From Phycisphaerales bacterium (GTDB lineage: Bacteria; Planctomycetota; Phycisphaerae; Phycisphaerales; SM1A02): 48,530 bases of DNA. The stretch covers positions 1 through 48,530 of the forward strand of contig JABAAC010000100.1 in the NCBI GenBank assembly GCA_014238965.1, given 5' to 3'. Position numbers and translations under genes: made by a program. Shown piece by piece: positions 32,353 through 39,853 of this stretch (position 1 is the stretch's first letter; the number at the start of each line of letters is the position of its first letter). The notes under the pieces are model-generated. The model worked only from the letters and a program-made list of their open reading frames with translations. It did no database searches and was not told where the DNA came from.

Positions 32353-34530
32353 TCAATCGATTGAGGCAACAACGCATTTGAACGCAGGTGTTCTGCTCTG
32401 TGCATCCAAGCCTCTTGGCACAATGATGTTCGCCTCTGGGTAGTACATGGCGGCATTGCCCAGTGCAATGTCATATGGCCGTGCCACAACGGACATCGAC
32501 CCAGCCTCCGTACGGACCGTAACACGTTCATCCACGTCAATGCCCATGCGTTTCATGTCGTCAACATTGAGCAGGATGACATCTCGACGATCTTGCCCTC
32601 GATAGAAGTCGTGCATCTCGTACACCACGGTGTTGAATTGACCTTCACTGCGAATTGTCGCAATACGTACCTGCCGTTCCCCGAGAGTTGGGGGTGCCGG
32701 TGCTCGAACAGCGTGCACGGTGCACTTGCCCGTTGGAGTTCCAAACGTTGCGTCATGGAACGTTCTGCCCTCAATGTGAAATTCTCCGCCGGTGTCGCCT
32801 ATGTCCTTTAATGGTGCATACCCGGGCACGACCTCGGCCAAGAGGGCGCGAATCACGTCATGATCGCCAAGTGTGTTCCATGCAATCGCGCCATCGCTGC
32901 CCAGCAACGCATCGCCTAATGCGGCAATGATCTCTGATTCAGCTCGAGGCCCGTCATGTCGACGTGCGCCGCCGTCGCTCCTGCGCACAAAGTTGAACAT
33001 GCTCTCTTGCGTCGTGGACTGTGGCTCTTCATCGCGAGCAAGGACTGGAAGCACCAGCATTTCACGCCCTCGGCCCCAAGCGTGGCCTGTATTGAGCGTC
33101 GTTGACAACTGCACAATCGTGCCGATGCGCTGCATAGCCTGGGCACACCATGCTGCATCGGGATTTGATCCATACAAATTGCCGCCGAGCAACACCGCTG
33201 CGTCAATCTCACCTTGATGAGAAGCTTCCATGCATGCCATGGTGTCCATGCCCTGTGCTGTTGGAAGGTGTACGTCAAGCTTTGCTTCAACCGCATCGAA
33301 GAATGCTTGCTTCAACGCAGGGACAACACCCATGCTGCCTATGCCCTGAACATTGCTGTGGCCGCGAAGAGGAAGCAACCCTGCGCCGGTACGTCCAAGC
33401 ATGCCACGAACGATTGCCGTGTTAGCGATCATCTGAACAGTTTCCACACCATGCGATTGATGTGTCACACCCATCGCCCATGCAAAAATAGTCCCAGTAC
33501 TTGCCGCATACAGCTCGGCAAGCTGCTCAATTGTTTCACGTGCTACGCCACACGAAACAATGTGCTCCCATGACGTTTCCTGAACAACCTTCTCAAAGGC
33601 CTCCCACCCATCTGTCGATGCATCAATGAATGCGCGATTTTCTGCGCCTCGCTCGAGCACCGCCTTTACCAATCCCGTCAAGAGCAATGCATCGCCCCCA
33701 AGCGATGGTTGGATGTACATATCGGCAATCCTCGAGGCCCGCAACATGCTTCGCACATCACTTGGCACCTTGAATCGCTCGAGACCAACTTCTCGCAATG
33801 GATTGATCACGACAACGCGGCCCCCGTTGCGCTTGACTTGCAAGAGGTGTTTCATGAATCGTGGATGATTGGACGCTGGGTTAGCGCCGATCAACACAAC
33901 AAGGTCGCACTGCTCAAGATCCGACAATTGCACAGTTGCGGTGCCAGACCCTGTCACACTTGCCAAACCAACACCCGAGGCTTGGTGACAGTAATACGAA
34001 CAGTTGTTGACGTTGTTGGTGCCGCGCATTCGCGCAAGAAGTTGCAACACAAAGCCGGCCTCATTTGACGATCGACCGCTTAAGTAATAAAAGCTCCGCT
34101 CGGGCTTCGTGCGCTTCAACGCGGCGGATGCCTTGTCCATCGCATCGTCCCAAGGTAACTCCTTGAAACGATCATCCATGGGGCCCGCGTACAACGGTGT
34201 GGTAATGCGGCCAAGATGTTCCAACGCCCGCGGCGTCATTTGCTTCATACGATCAAACGTGAGCCCCGCAATCACGTCGGCGGAAACAGCTTTCTGCATG
34301 TCGGCAGCCATCGCCTGTACTGATTTTTTACAAACTTCTGGAAAGTGACCCGCCTCGTCAACCATCCCGCCGCGCTGACCTCCCATGCCCAATGCACATG
34401 TCTTGCAAGCATTTCGTGTGCGAAGTGCCTTCCACATACGACGAAAACCGCCTACGGCTCGCGCTTTTCGAAGCGTATAGAGGATGGCGGGCCACCCGCC
34501 ACCATGCGATGGAATACGTGTTGGACTCAT
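32353..34530 (-). CDS. Molybdopterin oxidoreductase, FdhF/YdeP family
   Basis: The 725-residue protein matches formate-dehydrogenase-like enzymes of the YdeP branch. The N-terminal stretch NACKTCALGMGGQRGG (C42, C45) and later EVCKK (C67) replace the four-Cys iron-sulfur motif of classic FdhF. It has PLYAGPMDDRFKELPWDDA and NNCSYYCHQASGVGL, where C181 aligns with the selenocysteine of FdhF. It also has VVLIGANPASNHPRFMKHL, TGAGLLPLRGHSNVQGIG and a C-terminal MGD-binding domain (YPEANIIVPRG). No electron-transfer subunit or twin-arginine signal is seen, so it is cytoplasmic. The substrate is unknown; formate is a guess. ATG 34530 is chosen over an extension to 34557. Confidence 0.88.
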   Translation of the reverse strand: MSPTRIPSHGGGWPAILYTLRKARAVGGFRRMWKALRTRNACKTCALGMGGQRGGMVDEAGHFPEVCKKSVQAMAADMQKAVSADVIAGLTFDRMKQMTPRALEHLGRITTPLYAGPMDDRFKELPWDDAMDKASAALKRTKPERSFYYLSGRSSNEAGFVLQLLARMRGTNNVNNCSYYCHQASGVGLASVTGSGTATVQLSDLEQCDLVVLIGANPASNHPRFMKHLLQVKRNGGRVVVINPLREVGLERFKVPSDVRSMLRASRIADMYIQPSLGGDALLLTGLVKAVLERGAENRAFIDASTDGWEAFEKVVQETSWEHIVSCGVARETIEQLAELYAASTGTIFAWAMGVTHQSHGVETVQMIANTAIVRGMLGRTGAGLLPLRGHSNVQGIGSMGVVPALKQAFFDAVEAKLDVHLPTAQGMDTMACMEASHQGEIDAAVLLGGNLYGSNPDAAWCAQAMQRIGTIVQLSTTLNTGHAWGRGREMLVLPVLARDEEPQSTTQESMFNFVRRSDGGARRHDGPRAESEIIAALGDALLGSDGAIAWNTLGDHDVIRALLAEVVPGYAPLKDIGDTGGEFHIEGRTFHDATFGTPTGKCTVHAVRAPAPPTLGERQVRIATIRSEGQFNTVVYEMHDFYRGQDRRDVILLNVDDMKRMGIDVDERVTVRTEAGSMSVVARPYDIALGNAAMYYPEANIIVPRGLDAQSRTPAFKCVVASID

Positions 34531-34589
34531 GTTCGCACAGTACCTGTCCGAGCCCAATCACCGAGGCTCAGGCCTGCGCTCATCAACAA

Positions 34590-34622
34590 AAAAGACGACG
34601 GCCGGCATGAAGCCGGCCGTCG
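34590..34622 (-). terminator. Strong Rho-independent terminator
   Basis: On the minus strand CGACGGCCGGC pairs perfectly with GCCGGCCGTCG over 11 bp around the loop TTCAT, followed by TCTTTTTTG. It ends transcription coming from the lipB-carboxyltransferase side and whatever is encoded in 34623-34954, and insulates the molybdopterin oxidoreductase gene 60 bases further on. Confidence 0.9.
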
Positions 34623-34954
34623 CGTTAGTTCAAACACAGGGCGATACGACCAGTCGTCCGCTCCCGTCGGTGGACGAGTCAGTGGTGTACGTCCTGCATA
34701 GTTTCACGACTTAAGATCACGAATCACCTCCTTGGCATCAGGCCCATTCCCATTCAGCCGTCACTGCTCGTGGGCAGTCGCCGAATACTTTCCCTTCGGC
34801 GTCCCGAAGGATCGATCGCCGACCATTGGGGCCAGACGGTGGCGGGGGGCGGCGTATGCCACAGGGCCTGTTGCGGGCAAGCGCCGCTCGACCCCACCAC
34901 TGTTGCATTGCATCGGACAGATTGCGCGGTCGTGTCCAGAAATTTAGTGAAGCG
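34623..34954 (-). other. Transcribed-looking region with perfect Shine-Dalgarno and small ORFs, function unknown
   Basis: Between the carboxyltransferase stop and the terminator lie 332 bases that are probably transcribed on the minus strand. AAGGAGGTGAT (34733-34723) is fully complementary to the 16S 3' end. Six bases after GGAGG is GTG 34720, opening a 13-codon ORF (MILSRETMQDVHH, stop 34679). Just upstream is a possible 56-codon ORF, ATG 34908 to TGA 34738. It is Arg/Pro-rich, starts MQQWWGRAALARN and ends VTAEWEWA. Its stop overlaps an ATG (TGATG). None has a known family. The stretch may encode small proteins, a leader peptide or a 3'-end small RNA. Confidence 0.4.
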
Positions 34955-36580
34955 TCAAGTCTGCAGCACGCCGGTTCGAAATTCGCCTTCGATAGGAAAT
35001 GTCGAAGCAATCTGCAACGCATCGGTCAACTCTTCGCGGGTTCGATGCGGTTCAATAATCCGATCAACCCAGCCACGGGCTGCGCCATACCGAATGTCCT
35101 GCTGTTCGCTGTATGAATCTGTGATTGCCTTGAGCATGGCTGATCGCTCGTCCTCGTCCACCTCTTCGCCGCGACGCTTGCGCGCCGCGAGATCGATTTG
35201 CAACAACACGCTTGCCGCCGACCCAGCGCCCATTACGGCGCATTGACTACCTGGCCATGCCAGCGTCAGAAACGGGTCGAACGCTCGGCCACACATCGCA
35301 TAGTTCCCAGCGCCGTACGATCCGCCCGTGATAAGCGAAATCTTGGGCACAATACAGTTGCTCATAGCATTGACCATTTTGGCGCCGCTGCGAATGATGC
35401 CCTCTTGTTCGCTATCGCGCCCCACCATAAAGCCCGTGGTGTCGTGCATAAATACAATTGGAATACGCTTCTGATTGCAGTCCATGATGAACCGGGCGGC
35501 TTTGTCGGCGCTGTCAACATAGATCACGGCGGGCATGTTGGCACCCTTAGACGGCCCAGTCTTACCCCCAGGCATCACACGCTCTGTGAGTTGACGTTGA
35601 TTGGCGACAATGCCACAAGGCCAACCCCCAATCCTCGCAAAGCCACAGACAATTGACGCGCCGAACGCAGCGCGGTACTCGTTCCATGATCCTTCATCGA
35701 TAACGCATGACAACAGTTCATTGACGTCATATTGTTTTGCCGCGTCGTGTGTAAAAATGTCGTACACGTCGCTGGATGCTCGACTAGATGGCGCCGCTTC
35801 GATTGGCGGGCCTTGCACTGTCTCGGTACCCATATCCGAAAGCACTAGATTGCGCACTCGCTTCAAACATGCTTCGTCGTCTGGCTCGTGAAAGTCGACT
35901 GTGCCGGATATTGATGCGTGCATCTCAGCGCCGCCGAGTTCCTCGCTGTCTACTTCTTGTCCGATGGCGGCCTTTACCAATGCAGGTCCCGCGAGATACA
36001 GACCGCTGCCCTCAGTCATCAACACGGTGTCGCATAGGACAGGTAGGTACCCCCCGCCAGCTACGCAGTTGCCCATGATGGCCGCAATCTGCCCAATCCC
36101 TTGGGCGCTGATAACCGCGTTGTTGCGAAAGATGCGACCGAAGTCATCGGTGTCGGGAAAGACATCCTCTTGAAGCGGCAAGAACACACCAGCTGAGTCA
36201 ACCAAATACAGCAGTGGAAGTCTGGCCCGTCGCGCAATCTCCTGCGCTCGGATGATCTTCTTGCAGGTCATCGGAAAAAACGCGCCTGCTTTCACCGTGG
36301 CGTCGTTGGCGACGACCATGCACACGCGCCCCTGCACGACCGTAATGGCTGTCACAACGCCAGCGGCAGGTGCGCCGCCGTACTCGCTGTACATCCCATA
36401 AGCCGCAAAGAGGCCCAATTCAAACAGCCATGTGTCGGCATCTTTGAGAAGGTCTATTCGTTCACGCGCTGTCAGCCGACCGTGGCGATGCTGGCGATCG
36501 ATTCCACGCTCACCTCCGCCTGCGCGGATTAATGTGGCTTGCTCGACAAACTCGGCGGTTGCAGTGTGCAGATCGCTCAT
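34955..36580 (-). CDS. Acyl-CoA carboxylase carboxyltransferase (beta) subunit, methylcrotonyl-CoA carboxylase-like
   Basis: The 541-residue protein has both crotonase-like halves of a biotin-dependent carboxyltransferase. The acyl-CoA half has HGRLTARERIDLL, GAPAAGVVTAI, VANDATVKAGAFFPMTCKK, YLVDSAGVFLPLQEDVFPD and CVAGGGYLPVLCD. The biotin half has TGFMVG, GAKMVNAMSN, GSYGAGNYAM and WPGSQCAVMG. The LPLQEDVFPDTDDFGRIF pattern is closest to methylcrotonyl-CoA carboxylase beta (leucine breakdown), with propionyl-CoA carboxylase as alternative. No biotin carboxylase alpha gene is adjacent. ATG 36580 overlaps the lipB stop as ATGA, which fixes the start against a longer frame to 36790. Confidence 0.9.
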   Translation of the reverse strand: MSDLHTATAEFVEQATLIRAGGGERGIDRQHRHGRLTARERIDLLKDADTWLFELGLFAAYGMYSEYGGAPAAGVVTAITVVQGRVCMVVANDATVKAGAFFPMTCKKIIRAQEIARRARLPLLYLVDSAGVFLPLQEDVFPDTDDFGRIFRNNAVISAQGIGQIAAIMGNCVAGGGYLPVLCDTVLMTEGSGLYLAGPALVKAAIGQEVDSEELGGAEMHASISGTVDFHEPDDEACLKRVRNLVLSDMGTETVQGPPIEAAPSSRASSDVYDIFTHDAAKQYDVNELLSCVIDEGSWNEYRAAFGASIVCGFARIGGWPCGIVANQRQLTERVMPGGKTGPSKGANMPAVIYVDSADKAARFIMDCNQKRIPIVFMHDTTGFMVGRDSEQEGIIRSGAKMVNAMSNCIVPKISLITGGSYGAGNYAMCGRAFDPFLTLAWPGSQCAVMGAGSAASVLLQIDLAARKRRGEEVDEDERSAMLKAITDSYSEQQDIRYGAARGWVDRIIEPHRTREELTDALQIASTFPIEGEFRTGVLQT

Positions 36581-37278
36581 GTGGACGATTCTACAGACCC
36601 CATCGCCGCAGCCGCGCGAGCTCGTAGGACGGTCACGAGCAATGATTTGACGGATTCCATCTCCACGGGCTGCTTCAACTGACGGGCCATGCTCGTGACA
36701 CTGCGGCCATGTAAACCACAGGGCACGATGACATCGAATTGCGATAGGTCGGGGTCTACGTTGAGGGCAAGGCCATGCATCGACACCCACCGAGAGACCC
36801 GAACGCCCATTGCCGCGATTTTTTGACTCCCCTGAGGATGATCAACCCAAACACCCGTTGCATCTGGGTCTCGGTGGCCCTCAATCCCAAAGTCTCTGAG
36901 TACTTCGATAACGCATCCTTCAAGGAAGCGCATGTACGCATGGAGACGAAAGCCAAGCCTATTGAGATCCAGAATGGGGTACGCCACCAATTGCCCTGGG
37001 CCATGCCAGGTGACATCCCCGCCGCGATCGGTCTGATGCAGCTCAATACCACGACTGGCGAGCGTTGATTCGTCAACGAGTACATGGCCAGAGGCCTCGG
37101 GGCGACGCGTCACAGACACAACGGGTGGGTCGTGCTCCACAAGCAACAGGACCTGACGTCCACGGGCCCCGCGATCGGCAATGACCGCCTGTTGCTCAAT
37201 CCGTTGCAGCGAAAGCGCCTCGGCATAGGACATGCGGCCAAGGTCGCGGACATCGATAGGCTCGTGTGAAGGTGACAA
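36577..37278 (-). CDS. lipB: Octanoyltransferase LipB
   Basis: The protein moves octanoyl from acyl-carrier protein to the lipoyl domains of 2-oxoacid dehydrogenases. Motifs are RRPEASGH, the HQTDRGGDVTWHGPGQLVAYPIL block, GVWVDHP, KIAAMGVRVSRWVSMHGLALNV with the catalytic Lys, and IVPCGL with the acyl-binding Cys. The start is uncertain. TTG 37278 gives 233 residues and does not overlap the divergent lpxA; a GTG at 37320 would give 247 but would overlap it. It is coupled by ATGA to the carboxyltransferase gene. lpdA at 21356 works on the same lipoylated proteins. Confidence 0.92.
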   Translation of the reverse strand: MSPSHEPIDVRDLGRMSYAEALSLQRIEQQAVIADRGARGRQVLLLVEHDPPVVSVTRRPEASGHVLVDESTLASRGIELHQTDRGGDVTWHGPGQLVAYPILDLNRLGFRLHAYMRFLEGCVIEVLRDFGIEGHRDPDATGVWVDHPQGSQKIAAMGVRVSRWVSMHGLALNVDPDLSQFDVIVPCGLHGRSVTSMARQLKQPVEMESVKSLLVTVLRARAAAAMGSVESST

Positions 37279-37305
37279 GAACGACGATGATAGGATCCTG
37301 TGCCT

Positions 37306-38127
37306 ATGGCCGACATTCACCCCACTGCAGTGCTCACAGGCGACGTTGATCTCGCCGGGGATGTCGTAGTGGGGCCATATTGCGTCCTTGACGGCACGGT
37401 TGGTTCTATCCGCATTGGCAGTGGGTGTCGCTTGGTGGCTCAGTGCTATGTGACTGGGCCAACCACCCTTGGTTCCGGCAATACCATCTGGCCAGGCGCA
37501 TCAATTGGCACACCGCCACAGGATGTGGGCTTCGATCCCTTTAGTGGTGGTGCTGGTTTGGTCATCGGTGACAACAACACCTTTCGCGAACTTGCAACGG
37601 TGCACCGGGGCAAGACTGATGAGCCCACGCGCATCGGCAACCAGAACATGTTCATGTCATCGTCACATGTCGGTCATGACAGCCAAATCTCCAACGGCAT
37701 CATCATGGCCACTGGTTCAATGCTCGGGGGGCACGTGACTATTGAAGACAAGGCAATCCTTGGTGGTACCGCGGCTATTCATCAATTCGTGCGTATCGGA
37801 ACAGGTGCGATGATTGCGGGCCACGCGGGTGGATCATGCGACATCCCACCATGGTGCACCGTGTCTGGTATCAACCGTATTGCCACACAGAATGTAGTGG
37901 GGCTTCGACGCAGCGGTATGTCAGATGATGACATTGCCGCGCATCGCGCCGTATTCCGCGTGATGTATCGCAGTGGCTCAACCGCCCCGACAATCAAGGC
38001 ACAGTTGCAAACGATGGCCGATGGTGGGGATCATGTCGCAGCGCAGTATGTGACGTTTCTTCAGGCATGTACGCGGCCACTGTGCCCTGGACCGGGGCGA
38101 ACAGCCGCTCGACGGTCTGGTCGCTGA
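37306..38127 (+). CDS. lpxA: UDP-N-acetylglucosamine acyltransferase LpxA
   Basis: The 273-residue protein is a left-handed beta-helix of hexapeptide repeats followed by a helical C-terminal domain. It starts IHPTAVLTGDVDLAGDV. TVHRGK is followed by MSSSHVGHDSQISN, which holds the catalytic His (SHVGHD). AAIHQFVRIG and GLRRSGMSDDDIAAHRAVFRVMYRSG are the LpxA-specific C-terminal features. It performs the first step of lipid A synthesis, so the organism very likely builds a lipopolysaccharide outer membrane. ATG 37306 has AGGA ten bases upstream. lpxB, lpxD and fabZ are not adjacent. The next gene starts one base after its stop. Confidence 0.92.
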   Translation: MADIHPTAVLTGDVDLAGDVVVGPYCVLDGTVGSIRIGSGCRLVAQCYVTGPTTLGSGNTIWPGASIGTPPQDVGFDPFSGGAGLVIGDNNTFRELATVHRGKTDEPTRIGNQNMFMSSSHVGHDSQISNGIIMATGSMLGGHVTIEDKAILGGTAAIHQFVRIGTGAMIAGHAGGSCDIPPWCTVSGINRIATQNVVGLRRSGMSDDDIAAHRAVFRVMYRSGSTAPTIKAQLQTMADGGDHVAAQYVTFLQACTRPLCPGPGRTAARRSGR

Positions 38128-38128
38128 T

Positions 38129-38899
38129 ATGCAACTCATTGTGCTTGGATCGGGCTCGGCAGGAAACGCCGCATTACTGCATGTTGATGGCGAAACCGTA
38201 CTGATTGACGCAGGGCTGTCCCCGCGGCGCGTACACCGAGCCTGCGCAGAACTTGATCTGCCAAGACCTTCACGCATTGTATTGACCCACCCAGACAGCG
38301 ATCACCTGTACCGCACATGGGCTACATGGGTGAATCGTGGTGAAGTCACACTGCATTTGCATGAAGGCCATATGCGCTACGCACATGCTGCGGGTTTTAC
38401 CTCTGTTGGCATGGAGACGTTTACCGATTCGTGCCACGTTGGCACTGTGCGAATCGACGCTCATTTGATGTCCCACGACGATCATGGCACCTGCGCATTC
38501 ATCTTGCATGTCAAGGGCGAACGAATCGGCTGGGCGACAGACCTCGGTCGAGTCACGCCCGAACTTGTCGGCGCACTTGCCGATGTAGACATTCTGGCAA
38601 TCGAAAGTAACTACGACCGCATCATGCAAGAAACAAGTGACCGGCCGGTGTTTCTCAAGACACGCATCATGGGCGGCGGCGGGCACCTGTCCAATCGTGA
38701 AACACTTGAGGCCGTGTGTGCAATTGCCCAGACCGCTCCACTCCAACAGGTTGTTTTGTTGCACCTGTCACGTCAGTGCAATTGTCCTAATCGCATTGTG
38801 GACTTGTGGACAGCGCACGCGCCCCACTTGGTGGATCGACTTGTGATTACCTCTCAACACGAACGTGTCAGTATTTGGCCAGTGAAAGCACTCGCCTGA
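38129..38899 (+). CDS. Metallo-beta-lactamase-fold hydrolase, WalJ/YycJ-like
   Basis: The 256-residue protein starts MQLIVLGSGSAGNAALL and has VLIDAGLS, the metal motif THPDSDH, LMSHDDHGT, WATDLG and ESNYD, then LSNRETL and VLLHLSRQCNCP. The SGSAGNA start and ESN(Y/H)D motif are those of the YycJ/WalJ family, suggested to act as a 5' exonuclease in some Gram-positives. The usual HxHxDH is HPDSDH, so the second ligand His is Asp. ATG 38129 begins one base after the lpxA stop, so the two are likely one operon, although no functional link is known. Confidence 0.85.
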   Translation: MQLIVLGSGSAGNAALLHVDGETVLIDAGLSPRRVHRACAELDLPRPSRIVLTHPDSDHLYRTWATWVNRGEVTLHLHEGHMRYAHAAGFTSVGMETFTDSCHVGTVRIDAHLMSHDDHGTCAFILHVKGERIGWATDLGRVTPELVGALADVDILAIESNYDRIMQETSDRPVFLKTRIMGGGGHLSNRETLEAVCAIAQTAPLQQVVLLHLSRQCNCPNRIVDLWTAHAPHLVDRLVITSQHERVSIWPVKALA

Positions 38900-38906
38900 G
38901 GCATGA

Positions 38907-38939
38907 ACAAACGCTCCAGCAAGATGCTGAAGCGTTTGT
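38907..38939. terminator. Bidirectional hairpin between converging transcripts
   Basis: ACAAACGCTCCAGCA and TGCTGAAGCGTTTGT pair over 15 positions with one mismatch around AGA. It begins eight bases after the WalJ-like stop and 25 bases from the end of the converging sorting-tail gene. The T-runs on either side are weak (GTTACATCGTTTT on plus), but position and symmetry suggest a shared terminator. Confidence 0.65.
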
Positions 38940-38963
38940 GTTACATCGTTTTGTAGTGCAGGA

Positions 38964-39650
38964 TCAGCGGCGGCGACGTCGCGATGCAAAGCCCGCGAGG
39001 GCCAGCAAAGCCAGTGCACCTGGCGCGGGAACGGTGGAGAAGTCGTATCGCAGGCGATCGACGGAATGTGAGCCGTTGCCCCAGCCAGGCTGTACGCCTT
39101 CGGCACCGATCAGATCGATCGCGGGATCGCCAGCACCACCGCCTGTTGTGCCCACTTCAAAGTCAAACCCCGTAATGCCTTGATCCATCCACGAGGTGAC
39201 AACGTCCATCATGACAAAGGTGATTGAGTTTGACGCCCAATCAACATCGATACCAGTGGTGTAGCTTTCGTGCCAGCCACCTGAGTAACTGTACGCAGTG
39301 GCGTTATAGCCATTATCCAGCCACATTCCAGAGAAGAAGTCCATTCCCCCAAGACCGCTGACATTTCGAGCCCAAGGGTTGTCGTTGTCGCCAGAACCAC
39401 CGTCCTGGTAGTCGATAAAGAGCATGTACTTGCCCCAATCGGCATCGAGATTGTCGACGGTAATTGTGAACCCGAGGTCGCTGCCGTTATCCCAGACTGT
39501 GACAGACGTGATGTCGAGGTTGGGGTTACCTGTTGCGATGTCACCTGTTGAATCGTCATAGACAACGGCCCCAAGCGATGAGGACGCTGCCATCATCGCG
39601 GTGCCAACCATGACTGCAGCCAACGGCGTTACACGGAACATCATGTACAT
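38964..39650 (-). CDS. Secreted protein with PEP-CTERM-like sorting tail
   Basis: The 228-residue protein begins with a signal peptide (MYMMFRVTPLAAVMVGTAMMAASSSLGA). The body is rich in Asp, Gly, Trp and Tyr, with no recognised enzyme motif. The C-terminus reads VPAPGALALLALAGFASRRRRR: a Pro-Ala-Pro-Gly box, a hydrophobic helix and an Arg run. This is the planctomycete form of the PEP-CTERM signal, which exosortase is thought to cleave during export to the surface. The body looks like a small all-beta domain that may bind a ligand. ATG 39650 has GAGGAAG nearby. An XrtA-type deacetylase is encoded at 10947-11822. Confidence 0.88.
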   Translation of the reverse strand: MYMMFRVTPLAAVMVGTAMMAASSSLGAVVYDDSTGDIATGNPNLDITSVTVWDNGSDLGFTITVDNLDADWGKYMLFIDYQDGGSGDNDNPWARNVSGLGGMDFFSGMWLDNGYNATAYSYSGGWHESYTTGIDVDWASNSITFVMMDVVTSWMDQGITGFDFEVGTTGGGAGDPAIDLIGAEGVQPGWGNGSHSVDRLRYDFSTVPAPGALALLALAGFASRRRRR

Positions 39651-39827
39651 GGAAAACTTCCTCTACCTCTTCCCAGTGGCCTCTCTCCTTGCCACTGATC
39701 AATGCAGAATAGTGGCCCCAATCAAACGATCAAGGCCTATATCTGGACTTTTTCACCCGTTCTTGTAGTGGGGGGCCTCGCTAGAGGCGGCCTTCTGAAA
39801 CGGGCCAAACTACATTTGTGCTCAAAC

Positions 39828-39847
39828 GGTGCCTGGCACCTCTTTTT
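39828..39847 (+). repeat. GGTGCCTGGCACC palindrome followed by TCTTTTT
   Basis: The 13-base palindrome lies between the sorting-tail gene start and the unknown gene's end, both minus-strand. Read on plus it looks like a short hairpin with a U-tract, but no plus-strand gene precedes it. The GGTGCC(A/T)GGCACC word beside a T or A run resembles, from memory, short repeats scattered in several bacterial genomes. Its meaning here is unknown. Confidence 0.45.
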
Positions 39848-39853
39848 CGCCTG

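Noticed and set aside
34700-34740. 16S rRNA 3'-end fragment (ATCACCTCCTT on plus)
   Set aside because: The match is limited to 11 bases with no flanking rRNA similarity; it is better read as a perfect Shine-Dalgarno on the minus strand.
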